A stretch of 22,620 nt of DNA, from positions 1 to 22,620 of the forward strand of contig CAKSSY010000024.1 of NCBI GenBank assembly GCA_934489945.1, read 5' to 3'. Every line of letters begins with the position of its first letter. Position 1 is the stretch's first letter. The position numbers were made by a program, and so were the translations under genes. This stretch comes from an uncultured Eubacteriales bacterium. Its GTDB lineage: Bacteria > Bacillota > Clostridia > Oscillospirales > CAG-272. Positions 1-7,725 of this stretch are shown here, piece by piece. Below the pieces are notes generated by a model that was not told where the DNA came from, made no database searches, and was given only the letters and a program-made list of their open reading frames with translations.

Positions 1-118
1 TTGCGAAAAATATTATACCTTATCTTCGAATGGGTATCCTTCGCTGCTCCCGCTTTTCTCTGTTTCTGATTTTACAGATGTCATTCTCAATTTCAATTCA
101 GATTTGTCCGAAACAAAA

Positions 119-148
119 CTCTCCCTCTGCGATACGACAGAGGGAGAG
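119..148 (-). terminator. Intrinsic terminator downstream of the sugar ABC ATPase gene
   Basis: A perfect 11-bp stem (119-129 with 138-148) and an 8-nt loop. Read on the minus strand the hairpin is followed by a T-rich stretch (TTTTGTTT), as expected for factor-independent termination about 100 nt past the ATPase stop codon. The plus-strand side has no comparable T run. Confidence 0.75.
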
Positions 149-250
149 CTGTAATCTTGATTCAAATGAAAAACCTTATTGAGGATTCGCGCGGCTACCG
201 CTCAGAAAGAACACATCTTCCTTTGAGACACTATTATACCTTTATTGGCA

Positions 251-1363
251 TCAGTGAATGATGCAACGCTCTGTGTCCTGATCAAAGATATGAAGTCTCG
301 AAGTATCAAGAGCCACTTTGATTGTATCCCCTGCACGTGAAGTTGAACGCGAGGAGACGCGCGCAATCATGTTTGTCTCGCCAATGTTAAGGTAGAGGTA
401 AATCTCAGCCCCCATAAGCTCGGTGACATCCACAAACGCCTCAATTGTGCTTTCTTCAAGCGCAGAAATCTGCATGGGAGAGTCATGAATACATTCGGGA
501 CGAAGACCGGCAATTACTTCTTTGCCAATATAATCGGCAAGAGCGGGATTCTTTGCCTTCTCGGCGGGAAGTTTGATGGAATTGTTCTCAAAGTTAAAGA
601 ACACATCCTCACCCTTCTTTTCAAGAGTTCCCTTAATGAGGTTCATCTGAGGAGTACCAATGAAACTTGCAACAAAAATATTGACAGGGCTATCATAAAG
701 ATTCTGAGGAGTGTCAACCTGCTGAATCAGACCGTCCTTCATAACGACGATTCTGGTAGCCATGGTCATAGCCTCAACCTGGTCATGCGTTACGTATACA
801 AATGTTGTACCGACACGATTATGCAGTTTTGTCAACTCGGTTCTCATGGCAGCACGCAGTTTTGCATCCAAGTTGGACAACGGCTCATCCAACAGGAAGA
901 TTGCGGGATTACGCACGATAGCACGTCCGAGTGCAACACGCTGTTTCTGACCGCCGGACAAAGCCTTCGGCTTTCTGTCGAGAAGGTGAGTAATGTCCAG
1001 AATTCTGGCAGCCTCTTCTACTCTGCGCTTAATCTCTTCCTTAGGTGTCTTATTCAGTTTCAGACCAAACGCCATGTTCTCAAAAACAGACATATGAGGA
1101 TACAGAGCGTAGTTCTGGAACACCATGGCGATTTTTCTGTCCTTCGGTGCAACATCGTTAACAAGACGATCACCGATGAAAAGCTCGCCCTCTGTAATCT
1201 CCTCAAGACCTGCAATCATACGCAGTGTCGTGGATTTACCGCAGCCGGAAGGTCCGACAAGAACAAGGAATTCCTTATCCTTAACCTCAAGGTTAAAATC
1301 GGAAACCGCCGTAACTCCACCGGGATATTTTTTGTAAATGTGCTTTAATGACAAACTTGCCAT
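251..1363 (-). CDS. ugpC: Sugar ABC transporter ATP-binding protein, UgpC/MsmK/MsmX type
   Basis: Cytoplasmic ATPase that powers carbohydrate importers of the CUT1 class. All nucleotide-binding motifs are intact in 370 residues: Walker A GPSGCGKST near 37-45, Q-loop Gln near 83, signature LSGGQ at 135-139, Walker B ending in LLDEP near 157-161, D-loop SNLDAK, and switch His193 in VTHDQ. About 130 C-terminal residues match the OB-like regulatory domain of this family, and the length is typical. The ATG is preceded at 8 nt by AAGGAGGA (1372-1379). No permease or binding protein lies beside it in the window. In Bacillus (MsmX) and Streptococcus (MsmK) such solitary ATPases serve several sugar importers, so the same is inferred here. 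An extended -10 promoter lies just upstream and a terminator hairpin just downstream, so it is probably monocistronic. Confidence 0.93.
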   Translation of the reverse strand: MASLSLKHIYKKYPGGVTAVSDFNLEVKDKEFLVLVGPSGCGKSTTLRMIAGLEEITEGELFIGDRLVNDVAPKDRKIAMVFQNYALYPHMSVFENMAFGLKLNKTPKEEIKRRVEEAARILDITHLLDRKPKALSGGQKQRVALGRAIVRNPAIFLLDEPLSNLDAKLRAAMRTELTKLHNRVGTTFVYVTHDQVEAMTMATRIVVMKDGLIQQVDTPQNLYDSPVNIFVASFIGTPQMNLIKGTLEKKGEDVFFNFENNSIKLPAEKAKNPALADYIGKEVIAGLRPECIHDSPMQISALEESTIEAFVDVTELMGAEIYLYLNIGETNMIARVSSRSTSRAGDTIKVALDTSRLHIFDQDTERCIIH

Positions 1364-1420
1364 TCGGATAATCCTCCTTGAATTTATATCACGATATTTA
1401 TCTACGAATCAACAACATAT

Positions 1421-1429
1421 ATTATAGCA
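1421..1429 (-). promoter_or_regulatory. Extended -10 promoter of the sugar ABC ATPase gene
   Basis: TGCTATAAT on the minus strand (TGnTATAAT) lies about 58 nt before the start codon. No good -35 hexamer is present at 16-18 bp, which suits an extended -10 promoter. Confidence 0.6.
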
Positions 1430-1570
1430 AAAAATCCTAAAAAAGAAAAGATGTTATTTCTCCAAAATTTCGGTTTTGGTTTTGGTTATATTGCACAACT
1501 AAGAAAAACAAATTATGAATAACGGGGATTTTCTTCGTGCCTTTCCTCTTTATTTTCAAAAAAAGGTAAA

Positions 1571-3730
1571 TCACATTTCCGATTTCATAGTCAGAGATAT
1601 TCTCTTTTTCTTGACATCCACATCCAGAACGCGAACCGTAACAATATCGCCGACCGACACGACATCCGAAGGATGTTTGACAAACTTGTCCGCCATCTGA
1701 GAAATGTGAACCAACCCGTCCTGATGCACTCCAATATCAACAAACGCACCAAAATCAATTACATTCCGAACGGTTCCGGTTAATTTCATACCCGGTTTCA
1801 GATCCTCTATGCCGAGAACGTCGTCCCGCAGAACAGGAGGCGGAAGCGTATCACGCAAGTCTCTTCCCGGCTTTTCCAGTTCTCCGATCATATCCAAAAG
1901 CGTCGGCTCTCCGACTTCCAGTTCCTCACATAGCTTTTTAATACCGTATTTCTCTGCTTCGGAGCGAAGCATACGGAGTTTCCCTGCCGTAACATCCTCG
2001 TCCGTATAACCGAATTTTGCAATCAGTTTTTCTGCCACCGCATACGATTCGGGATGTACTCCGGTATTATCCAAAACATTCTTTCCTCCGGGTACGCGCA
2101 GGAACCCGGCGCACTGTTCAAACACCTTTTTCCCGATTTTCGGCACCTTGAGAATTTGAGCACGTGTTGTAAATTCTCCGTTTTCCTCGCGGTATCCGAC
2201 AATGTTCTTCGCCATCGTCGCACTGATGCCCGAAATATACGAAAGAAGCGAATAAGATGCCGTATTGATATCAACCCCTACACTGTTAACACAATCCTCG
2301 ACCACACCACCAAGTGCGCTGTCCAGCCGCGATTGCTTCATATCATGCTGATACTGTCCGACTCCGATGGCTTTCGGCTCAATCTTGACAAGTTCCGCAA
2401 GCGGATCCTGCAAACGCCTTCCGATGGAAACGGCAGACCGTTGCATAACGTCAAACTCCGGAAATTCCTCTGCGGCGAGCTTGGATGCCGAATAAACAGA
2501 TGCTCCGGCTTCGCTGACGATGATATATTTGACATCACGGTCGATCTCCTTGAGAAGTTCCGCAATAAAAAGCTCACTCTCTTTGGAGGCGGTACCGTTC
2601 CCGATGGCAATAACATCCACGTTATGAGTAAGGAGCATCTTTTTGAGAGTTGCCTTTGCCGCTTCAATACGGGATTGCGATTTGGTTGTCGGGTACACAA
2701 CGGCAGTATCGATAACCTTTCCCGTCTTATCGACCACAGCCGTCTTACACCCGTTAACATATCCGGGATCAAATCCGAGAACCGTTTTCCCCTTAAGCGG
2801 CGGCTGCATCAAAAGGTGTTTGAGATTATCCGCAAACAGTTTAATGGCTCCTTCACAAGCGTTGTCGAACAGATCGGACCGTATTTCCCTCTCCACCGAC
2901 GGCGCAATCAGTCTCTCATAACTGTCCGTAATGGCATCCGAAACATAGTGTGCCGCAGGACTGGAAAGATTCTCCATCACTTGATTATACAGAAAATTCA
3001 GCACAATGGAAGGATCAATTTCAACCGAAACCTTCAAGTATTCTTCTTTTTCGCCACGATTGACGGCAAGTATGCGATGCGGCGGAATTTTGTTCAGTTT
3101 TTCATTATATTCATAGTAAGGTGAATAAACCGATTCCTCCTCTTTTGTTCCCTTGGAAACAAGAAATCCGTAATCAAAGGTCAACGAACGAATGGTTTTG
3201 CGAAATTCCGCATTATCCGATACATCCTCCGCGATAATATCCATAGCACCCGCAAGTGCCTCGGAGGAAGAAGAAACACCCTTTTCCTCATTGATATACG
3301 TCGCCGCCTGTTCTTCCAATGACGGATCGTACTCGGGCAACTGCTTCATAAGCAATTCCGCCAAACCTTCCAAACCTCTCTCCCTGGCTACCGATGCACG
3401 CGTTTTTCTGTGCGGGCGGAACGGGCGGTAAATGTCGTCGATTTCGGTCACGGTCTTTGCATTGTCAATTGCTTGGCTGATTTCGTCGGTCAGTTTTTCC
3501 TGTGCCGCAATCAGGTTTCTGACTTCCTCTTTCCTTTTTTCAATATTCCGAAGCGTGGTCAGACGATCAAAAAGATCTCTCAAGACCGTATCGTCAAGAC
3601 TTCCTGTTACTTCTTTCCGATAACGCGCAATAAACGGGATCGTGTTTCCGGCATCAATCAGCCCGACCGTCGCGCTCACCTGTTCTTCCTTCAAATTGAA
3701 TTCTGTCGCCAATGTTTTAAGAATGTCCAT
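1571..3730 (-). CDS. tex: Tex family S1 RNA-binding protein (transcription accessory factor)
   Basis: Nucleic-acid-binding cytoplasmic protein of 719 residues, the normal Tex length. Domains in order: N-terminal helical Tex region (1-200), a YqgF/RNase H-like domain starting near 315 (VLGFDPGYVNGCKT), a helix-hairpin-helix block near 490-545 (ISGISATMAKNIVGYRE, then VPKIGKKVFEQCAGFLRV), and a C-terminal S1 domain from about 641 (GMKLTGTVRNVIDFGAFVDI) to the end. Tex affects transcription and RNA metabolism in several bacteria; the exact role here cannot be seen. It begins 7 nt after the stop of the RsuA-like gene, with an AAGGA site inside the end of that gene, so the two are cotranscribed. 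No clear terminator was found behind it. Confidence 0.95.
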   Translation of the reverse strand: MDILKTLATEFNLKEEQVSATVGLIDAGNTIPFIARYRKEVTGSLDDTVLRDLFDRLTTLRNIEKRKEEVRNLIAAQEKLTDEISQAIDNAKTVTEIDDIYRPFRPHRKTRASVARERGLEGLAELLMKQLPEYDPSLEEQAATYINEEKGVSSSSEALAGAMDIIAEDVSDNAEFRKTIRSLTFDYGFLVSKGTKEEESVYSPYYEYNEKLNKIPPHRILAVNRGEKEEYLKVSVEIDPSIVLNFLYNQVMENLSSPAAHYVSDAITDSYERLIAPSVEREIRSDLFDNACEGAIKLFADNLKHLLMQPPLKGKTVLGFDPGYVNGCKTAVVDKTGKVIDTAVVYPTTKSQSRIEAAKATLKKMLLTHNVDVIAIGNGTASKESELFIAELLKEIDRDVKYIIVSEAGASVYSASKLAAEEFPEFDVMQRSAVSIGRRLQDPLAELVKIEPKAIGVGQYQHDMKQSRLDSALGGVVEDCVNSVGVDINTASYSLLSYISGISATMAKNIVGYREENGEFTTRAQILKVPKIGKKVFEQCAGFLRVPGGKNVLDNTGVHPESYAVAEKLIAKFGYTDEDVTAGKLRMLRSEAEKYGIKKLCEELEVGEPTLLDMIGELEKPGRDLRDTLPPPVLRDDVLGIEDLKPGMKLTGTVRNVIDFGAFVDIGVHQDGLVHISQMADKFVKHPSDVVSVGDIVTVRVLDVDVKKKRISLTMKSEM

Positions 3731-3737
3731 TTATTTC

Positions 3738-4451
3738 TCAATTCCTTCCGTTTGATTCCAGTTTCTGTATTTCCGTTTCGGTTAAAAAACGCCATTCTCC
3801 CTCAGCAAGAGTTTCGTCAAGCACAAGAGGACCGAAGGAAATACGTCCAAGTGTAAGAATTTTATTGCCTACCGCTTCCATCATCAGTTTGATTTGATGG
3901 TACTTTCCCTCTGTTATAGCAATCGTGCCGCCAAGACAATCCCCGTTCGTAACAACCGATGCCGGCTTGGTTACATATCCGCCCGAAATTGTCACACCGT
4001 TTTCGAGGATCTCCACATCGGCATCCGAAAGAGGCTTTTCCACCGTAAAAACATAGCATTTTGTCACATGGCTTTTCGGAGCAAGAAGCCGATGCCCCAG
4101 TTCTCCATTATTGGTCAACAGCATCAATCCGACGGTGTTTTTGTCCAGCCGTCCGCAGGGAAACAAATCCAAACGACGCAATTTCTCGGGGAGAAGCTCC
4201 AAAACTGTCTTATCGCGTCCGTCTTCCGTTGCACTGACATATCCTTGCGGCTTATTCAGCATGATATAAATGAATTTTCGATAGACAACGGTACGCCCGT
4301 CATATTCCACTCTGCTTGTTTCGGGAACGATCTGCATGGCGGGGCTTGTTGCCACCTTGCCATCGACCAATACGCCGCCCCGACGAATCATCTTTGCCGC
4401 CTCACTTCGACTGGCTGTCGCTGTGGCGGTAAGAAATTTGTCCAGTCTCAT
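3738..4451 (-). CDS. rsuA: Pseudouridine synthase of the RsuA/RluB family
   Basis: Converts uridine to pseudouridine in ribosomal RNA. The 237-residue protein begins with an S4 RNA-binding domain (residues 1-50, RLDKFLTATATASRSEAAKM) followed by the catalytic domain with the family motif GRLDKNTVGLMLLTN. Asp103 is the expected nucleophile. Length and layout fit the small-subunit (16S) type RsuA, but RluB/RluE paralogs share these motifs, so the exact target uridine is uncertain. The start lies 9 nt after the stop of the upstream gene; a weak AAAGGA site overlaps that stop. It sits between a one-TM unknown protein and tex in one operon. Confidence 0.9.
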   Translation of the reverse strand: MRLDKFLTATATASRSEAAKMIRRGGVLVDGKVATSPAMQIVPETSRVEYDGRTVVYRKFIYIMLNKPQGYVSATEDGRDKTVLELLPEKLRRLDLFPCGRLDKNTVGLMLLTNNGELGHRLLAPKSHVTKCYVFTVEKPLSDADVEILENGVTISGGYVTKPASVVTNGDCLGGTIAITEGKYHQIKLMMEAVGNKILTLGRISFGPLVLDETLAEGEWRFLTETEIQKLESNGRN

Positions 4452-4460
4452 ATCAATATA

Positions 4461-5156
4461 TCAATCCTTTGCCATTGCCGCAAACATCGCTGTCATATTG
4501 CCATATTCGCCCGCTTTTCCTGTGTTCCCCATCACATAGGGACGCAAAAGGCAGAGAACAGTACCTTCCGGTAAACTACCAAGCTGGTCGGAATCCCGAT
4601 AAAGTGCCGTTTTGGTAAAGTCTATCCCATACGGTCCGATTGCCGACGACGGAAGATCGGGAAACACTTCCCGAAGATCGCGCAAACGCCCGGCATCCGC
4701 CAATTTTTGATACAGGCTCTCATCCAGAATCAAAATGGCACACTCACCGGTCATAATATAATTGGAATAACTGCTTGCCTGTCCCGTAAAATACGAGGTA
4801 TCAATAAGACCGACCCGGTTTTGGTATTCTGTCAGTTGTTCCTCTGTCATCACCTGATAAGTGACAAGTCCCGTCAGTTTTTTTCCGTCACCATTATAAT
4901 CGGCAGGTAACACACGGTTAAGCTCCTCTTTAACCTGATCAAATTCCGTGCCGCTGTAGCAATACGGTCCGGCATAAAGAACGACAACGTCCGACTTTTC
5001 ACGCCTACAACATTGCGTAATACAGATTGTAAGCACCGCGGCAAGAAAGAGAACCCCAATCGTCCGCCATTTATAATGATACCAGAAGTTTTCCAATTTT
5101 TCAAACACCGAGCTTTTTACCCGAATATCACCATTGGGATTCATACCGCTTATCAC
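4461..5156 (-). CDS. Unknown single-pass membrane protein
   Basis: I do not recognise the family. The 231-residue product has a short charged N-terminus, one hydrophobic segment near residues 33-49 (TIGVLFLAAVLTICITQ), a Cys-Cys-Arg-Arg boundary, and a soluble domain of about 180 residues that would be outside the cell if the positive-inside rule holds (flanking WYHYKWR and RREK make topology ambiguous). It is first in the operon with the pseudouridine synthase and tex. The start is uncertain: GTG at 5156 has AAGGA only 2 nt upstream, while the ATG at 5144 (four codons in) has it about 14 nt away; neither is ideal. A sigma-A type promoter lies 50-80 nt upstream. Confidence 0.75.
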   Translation of the reverse strand: MISGMNPNGDIRVKSSVFEKLENFWYHYKWRTIGVLFLAAVLTICITQCCRREKSDVVVLYAGPYCYSGTEFDQVKEELNRVLPADYNGDGKKLTGLVTYQVMTEEQLTEYQNRVGLIDTSYFTGQASSYSNYIMTGECAILILDESLYQKLADAGRLRDLREVFPDLPSSAIGPYGIDFTKTALYRDSDQLGSLPEGTVLCLLRPYVMGNTGKAGEYGNMTAMFAAMAKD

Positions 5157-5171
5157 CGTCCTTACAAAGTA

Positions 5172-5189
5172 GAAACAGCGAGCTGTTTC
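5172..5189. repeat. Inverted repeat in the leader of the unknown-protein/rsuA/tex operon
   Basis: GAAACAG and CTGTTTC form perfect 7-bp arms around a 4-nt loop. It lies between the promoter (5209-5237) and the first start codon. There is no T run after it, so it is not a terminator; it could be an operator or leader hairpin. Confidence 0.5.
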
Positions 5190-5208
5190 CCGCCGTTTCT
5201 TTTTTTAC

Positions 5209-5237
5209 AGTATACCATATCCGATTTCCGAAATCAA
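5209..5237 (-). promoter_or_regulatory. Sigma-A type promoter of the unknown-protein/rsuA/tex operon
   Basis: On the minus strand TTGATT (5232-5237) and TATACT (5209-5214) are spaced by 17 bp, with an additional TG one base before the -10. Confidence 0.75.
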
Positions 5238-5256
5238 GCCTATTTTGTAAATTCCA

Positions 5257-5574
5257 TTACACGGTTGGACTTCCGTACCAAAGGTAACGTCGAAGATCTA
5301 CAAAATCCCCCTCCACCTCAATTCCATCGGCTTCCAACCGGCGTTTTTGTTCTTCCGTGCCGCCAATTCCAAAATTTGTCGCAAGTCTGCCCTTGGCGTT
5401 CACCACGCGGAAGCAAGGATATGTGTCGGGTGCCGGATTGACATGAAGAATATTTCCGACCACGCGTGCCATACGGGGATTTCCAAGATACGCGGCAATC
5501 TGACCGTAAGTAACAACTTTCCCCTTCGGAATTTTTAATAAGTATTCATAAACCTTCATTTGCGTTTCGGTCAC
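5257..5574 (-). CDS. Short MGMT-family protein with a PCFR active-site variant
   Basis: Resembles the DNA-binding C-terminal domain of O6-alkylguanine-DNA alkyltransferases: KGKVVTYGQIA, the Arg-finger region GNPRMARVVG, the active-site region and GGTEEQKRRLEADG, in 105 residues. This is the length of stand-alone short MGMT or ATL proteins. The usual PCHR is PCFR here: acceptor Cys54 is kept but the His of the Cys-His-Glu relay is Phe55. It is therefore neither a standard MGMT nor a classic ATL (where Cys is replaced). Repair activity may be reduced or lost while binding to alkylated bases is kept. The GTG at 5574 was chosen because GGGAGG (5584-5589) lies 9 nt upstream; the internal ATG at 5559 has no such site. 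It has its own promoter and is divergent from the TetR gene. Confidence 0.85.
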   Translation of the reverse strand: MTETQMKVYEYLLKIPKGKVVTYGQIAAYLGNPRMARVVGNILHVNPAPDTYPCFRVVNAKGRLATNFGIGGTEEQKRRLEADGIEVEGDFVDLRRYLWYGSPTV

Positions 5575-5597
5575 TTCTTATCGCCTCCCTTTTCTTA

Positions 5598-5626
5598 ATC
5601 ATAACAGATTTTTCTGTTTTTTGCAA
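5598..5626 (-). promoter_or_regulatory. Promoter of the MGMT-like gene
   Basis: Minus-strand TTGCAA (5621-5626), 17-bp spacer and TATGAT (5598-5603) with an extended TG. A 6-bp inverted repeat (AACAGA/TCTGTT, 5603-5618) lies in the spacer and could bind a regulator. Confidence 0.65.
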
Positions 5627-5654
5627 TTGCCAAAATAAATTTTCTTTTTCCCCC

Positions 5655-5683
5655 TTGACAATGCCTCTTTCAAAATGTATAAT
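5655..5683 (+). promoter_or_regulatory. Consensus sigma-A promoter of the tetR/ABC operon
   Basis: TTGACA at 5655-5660 and TATAAT at 5678-5683, both perfect matches, with a 17-bp spacer. Such a strong promoter usually needs a repressor, which is encoded by the first gene. Confidence 0.9.
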
Positions 5684-5689
5684 ATCATA

Positions 5690-5715
5690 CGTTATATATC
5701 AACTGTTATATAACG
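5690..5715 (+). promoter_or_regulatory. Perfect palindromic operator, probably bound by the adjacent TetR protein
   Basis: CGTTATATA (5690-5698) and TATATAACG (5707-5715) are perfect 9-bp arms around an 8-nt spacer. The site begins about 7 nt after the -10 box, hence at the expected transcription start, and its right edge touches the GGAGGG ribosome binding site (5715-5720). Position and symmetry are those expected for TetR autoregulation. Confidence 0.8.
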
Positions 5716-5724
5716 GAGGGACAT

Positions 5725-6306
5725 ATGCCGCCAAAAGCAAAAATTACACAAGCAGACATTATCAAAGCAGCATTGACAATTGTTCGAAGTAAAGGCGCAG
5801 ATATGCTGAATGCACGCGCACTTGCCACATTACTGAACTGTTCCACACAACCGATTTTCAGCAATTACAACAACATGACGGAACTTCGGAATGATGTCAT
5901 TCGATCTGCTCAGGAAATTTATCGCTCTTATATTGAAAAAGGAATGAAAGACCCCTCTCTGCCCGCCTACAAAGGAAGCGGAATGGCATATATTCTGTTT
6001 GCCAAAGAAGAGACCGAACTATTCAAACTCCTCTTTATGCGAGACAGACGCGGAGAAAATCTCGATACCAACAAAGATGAAATCCGCGACATAATCGCTC
6101 TTTTAATGCAAAGCCACGGCTTTGACGAAAAAAGTGCCTATGATTTTCACATGAAAATGTGGATATTTGTTCACGGAATTGCCACAATGATCGCTACAAA
6201 CTACGTTCCTTGGGACAAAGAAACCATCAGCCGTATGATAAGCGAGGAATATCACTCTTATCTGTCTTATTGCAAAAAACAACGAAACGGAGGAAATCAA
6301 CCATGA
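5725..6306 (+). CDS. TetR family transcriptional repressor
   Basis: A 193-residue protein with an N-terminal TetR DNA-binding domain at about 8-55 (ITQADIIKAALTIVRSKGADMLNARALATLLNCS, printed here in part as the helix-turn-helix region) and a C-terminal ligand/dimer domain with the WIFVHGIATM segment typical of TetR C-terminal families. GGAGGG lies 4 nt before the ATG. It is the first gene of an operon with an ABC ATPase and permease, and its stop overlaps the ATPase start by ATGA. The palindrome just upstream makes autoregulation, and control of the exporter, very likely. The inducing molecule is unknown. Confidence 0.9.
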   Translation: MPPKAKITQADIIKAALTIVRSKGADMLNARALATLLNCSTQPIFSNYNNMTELRNDVIRSAQEIYRSYIEKGMKDPSLPAYKGSGMAYILFAKEETELFKLLFMRDRRGENLDTNKDEIRDIIALLMQSHGFDEKSAYDFHMKMWIFVHGIATMIATNYVPWDKETISRMISEEYHSYLSYCKKQRNGGNQP

Positions 6307-7015
6307 GTACGGTACTGTCCGTAGATAATCTTTGCAAGCAATACCCCACTTTTTGTCTGAACAATGTCAGTTTCACCATGCAGTCCGGTGAAATCATGGG
6401 ATTTATCGGCAGAAACGGCGCGGGAAAAACCACCACGCTCAAATCACTTCTGAATTTGGTACACCCGACAAGCGGAAAAATCGAATTTTTCGGAATGTCA
6501 TGGGAAAAGCACGAGCAGGAAATCAAACAACGAATCGGTTATGCCTCGGGCGGTGTAAACTATTACCCCATGAAACAACTGAAAGAAATTGTTGCAACCA
6601 CCCGTACCTTCTATCCAAACTGGGACGAGAAAGCATATCGCTCCTATTTGGATCGCTTCTCCTTGGATGAGACCAAACGTCCCAAGCAACTTTCCGAGGG
6701 CATGAAGGTAAAATTCAACCTTACCATCGCCTTGTCGCATCACGCCGAGCTCCTGCTTCTCGATGAACCGACAAGCGGATTGGATCCCGTATCGCGCAAC
6801 GATCTGCTTGAAGTCTTTTCCGATCTTGCCGCAGAAGGAATTGCCATCCTGTTTTCCACACATATCACCTCTGATCTCGACCGTTGTGCCAACAGCATCA
6901 CTTACATCAGACGCGGCAAAATCATTGCCTCGGAACGCAAAGATAACTTTATCCGGGTTTGTGGGGCGGAAATCTTGAAGACATCATGCTTCGTATCGAA
7001 AAGGAGGCAGAATAA
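6303..7015 (+). CDS. ABC exporter ATP-binding protein with an apparent -1 frameshift near its C-terminus
   Basis: ATPase of an ABC-2 type exporter. Frame from the ATG at 6303 gives Walker A GRNGAGKTT (36-44), a signature of the form LSEGM (130-134), Walker B LLLLDEP (150-156) and switch His187 in FSTHITSD. After Phe216 (codon 6948-6950) the expected C-terminus is found in the -1 frame: LEDIMLRIEKEAE ending in TAA at 7013-7015, which overlaps the permease ATG by 1 nt. In the original frame translation would run to 7184, deep inside the permease gene, with an unrelated tail. The simplest reading is a 1-nt deletion (for example one T of a TTTT run at 6948) or a sequencing error; the nucleotide-binding domain itself is complete. 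GGAGG before the ATG and the ATGA overlap with tetR fix the start. Confidence 0.8.
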
Positions 7016-7662
7016 TGAAAAATCTTCTGATGAAGGAAACAAAACTGACCGCTTCCGCACTTTCTTCCCTGTTTATCGCATTTTCACTTATGACATTGAT
7101 TCCCGGCTACCCGATCCTCGTGGGAGCATTCTTTGTTTGTTTCGGCGTGTTTCAAACCTTTCAATCTGCACGCGAAGCCAATGACACACTCTACACCGCC
7201 ATGCTGCCGGTTGCCAAAAGCGATGTGGTTCGTTCCAAATATATTTTTACGATTTTCATTCAGTTCATCGCATTTTTGCTGATGACAATTCTCACCGTTC
7301 TTCGCATGACACTCCTCTCCAACGCAACGCCCTATATTTCCAATCCGATGATGAATGCCAATCTTGCCTATCTCGGCTATGTTCTTTTGGTTTATTCCAT
7401 TTTCAACATTTTCTTTCTTGGCGGATTCTTCAAGACTGCTTATAAAATCGCAAATCCCTTTTTGAGTGCCGCAATCTTTGTTTTTCTTATGATCGGCATC
7501 GGGGAAATTCTCCATCATATCCCGGGGTTGGAAGGTCTGAATGCAACGGGTTTTGCTCCAATCCAATGTATTGTTCTTGCCTGCGGCATTGTTGTCTATG
7601 TCGTCGCCACACTTCTCTCTCTGCGTATCTCCATCCAACGCTTTCAGAAAATCGACCTGTAA
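7015..7662 (+). CDS. ABC-2 type exporter permease
   Basis: A 215-residue protein with about six hydrophobic segments, for example SLFIAFSLMTLIPGYPILVG, FTIFIQFIAFLLMTILTVL, LGYVLLVYSIFNIFFLGGFF, FLSAAIFVFLMIGIGEI and IVLACGIVVYVVATLLSL. Size, topology and pairing with a BcrA/YtrB-like ATPase match the small ABC-2 membrane family (ABC2_membrane_5 like). AAGGAGG, read from within the end of the ATPase gene, lies 7 nt before the ATG. It is the last gene of the TetR-controlled operon and is followed by a strong hairpin. Substrate cannot be told; antibiotics or peptides are usual for this arrangement. Confidence 0.85.
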   Translation: MKNLLMKETKLTASALSSLFIAFSLMTLIPGYPILVGAFFVCFGVFQTFQSAREANDTLYTAMLPVAKSDVVRSKYIFTIFIQFIAFLLMTILTVLRMTLLSNATPYISNPMMNANLAYLGYVLLVYSIFNIFFLGGFFKTAYKIANPFLSAAIFVFLMIGIGEILHHIPGLEGLNATGFAPIQCIVLACGIVVYVVATLLSLRISIQRFQKIDL

Positions 7663-7678
7663 TCATATAAATATCACA

Positions 7679-7713
7679 AAACGCCTTGGAACTTTACGTG
7701 TTCCAAGGCGTTT
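7679..7713. terminator. Bidirectional terminator between the ABC exporter operon and the acyl-CoA synthetase
   Basis: A perfect 14-bp stem (7679-7692 with 7700-7713) and a 7-nt loop. T-rich sequence follows on both strands (TTTCTTGCGTTTG on plus; TTTGTGATATTT on minus). It lies between two convergent genes. Confidence 0.85.
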
Positions 7714-7725
7714 CTTGCGTTTGTC

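Noticed and set aside
485..1348. A 287-codon plus-strand frame opposite the sugar ABC ATPase
   Set aside because: The opposite strand encodes a complete ABC ATPase with all motifs; the shadow frame shows no protein-like features.
2054..3124. A 356-codon open frame on the plus strand opposite tex
   Set aside because: It is a frame shadow of tex: composition is Arg/Ile/Asn-rich with no domain, and it has no ribosome binding site.
6940..7015. Programmed -1 frameshifting in the ATPase gene
   Set aside because: No X XXY YYZ heptamer or downstream pseudoknot was seen between the TAA of the -1 frame (about 6944) and the LEDIML codons; a simple indel is more likely.
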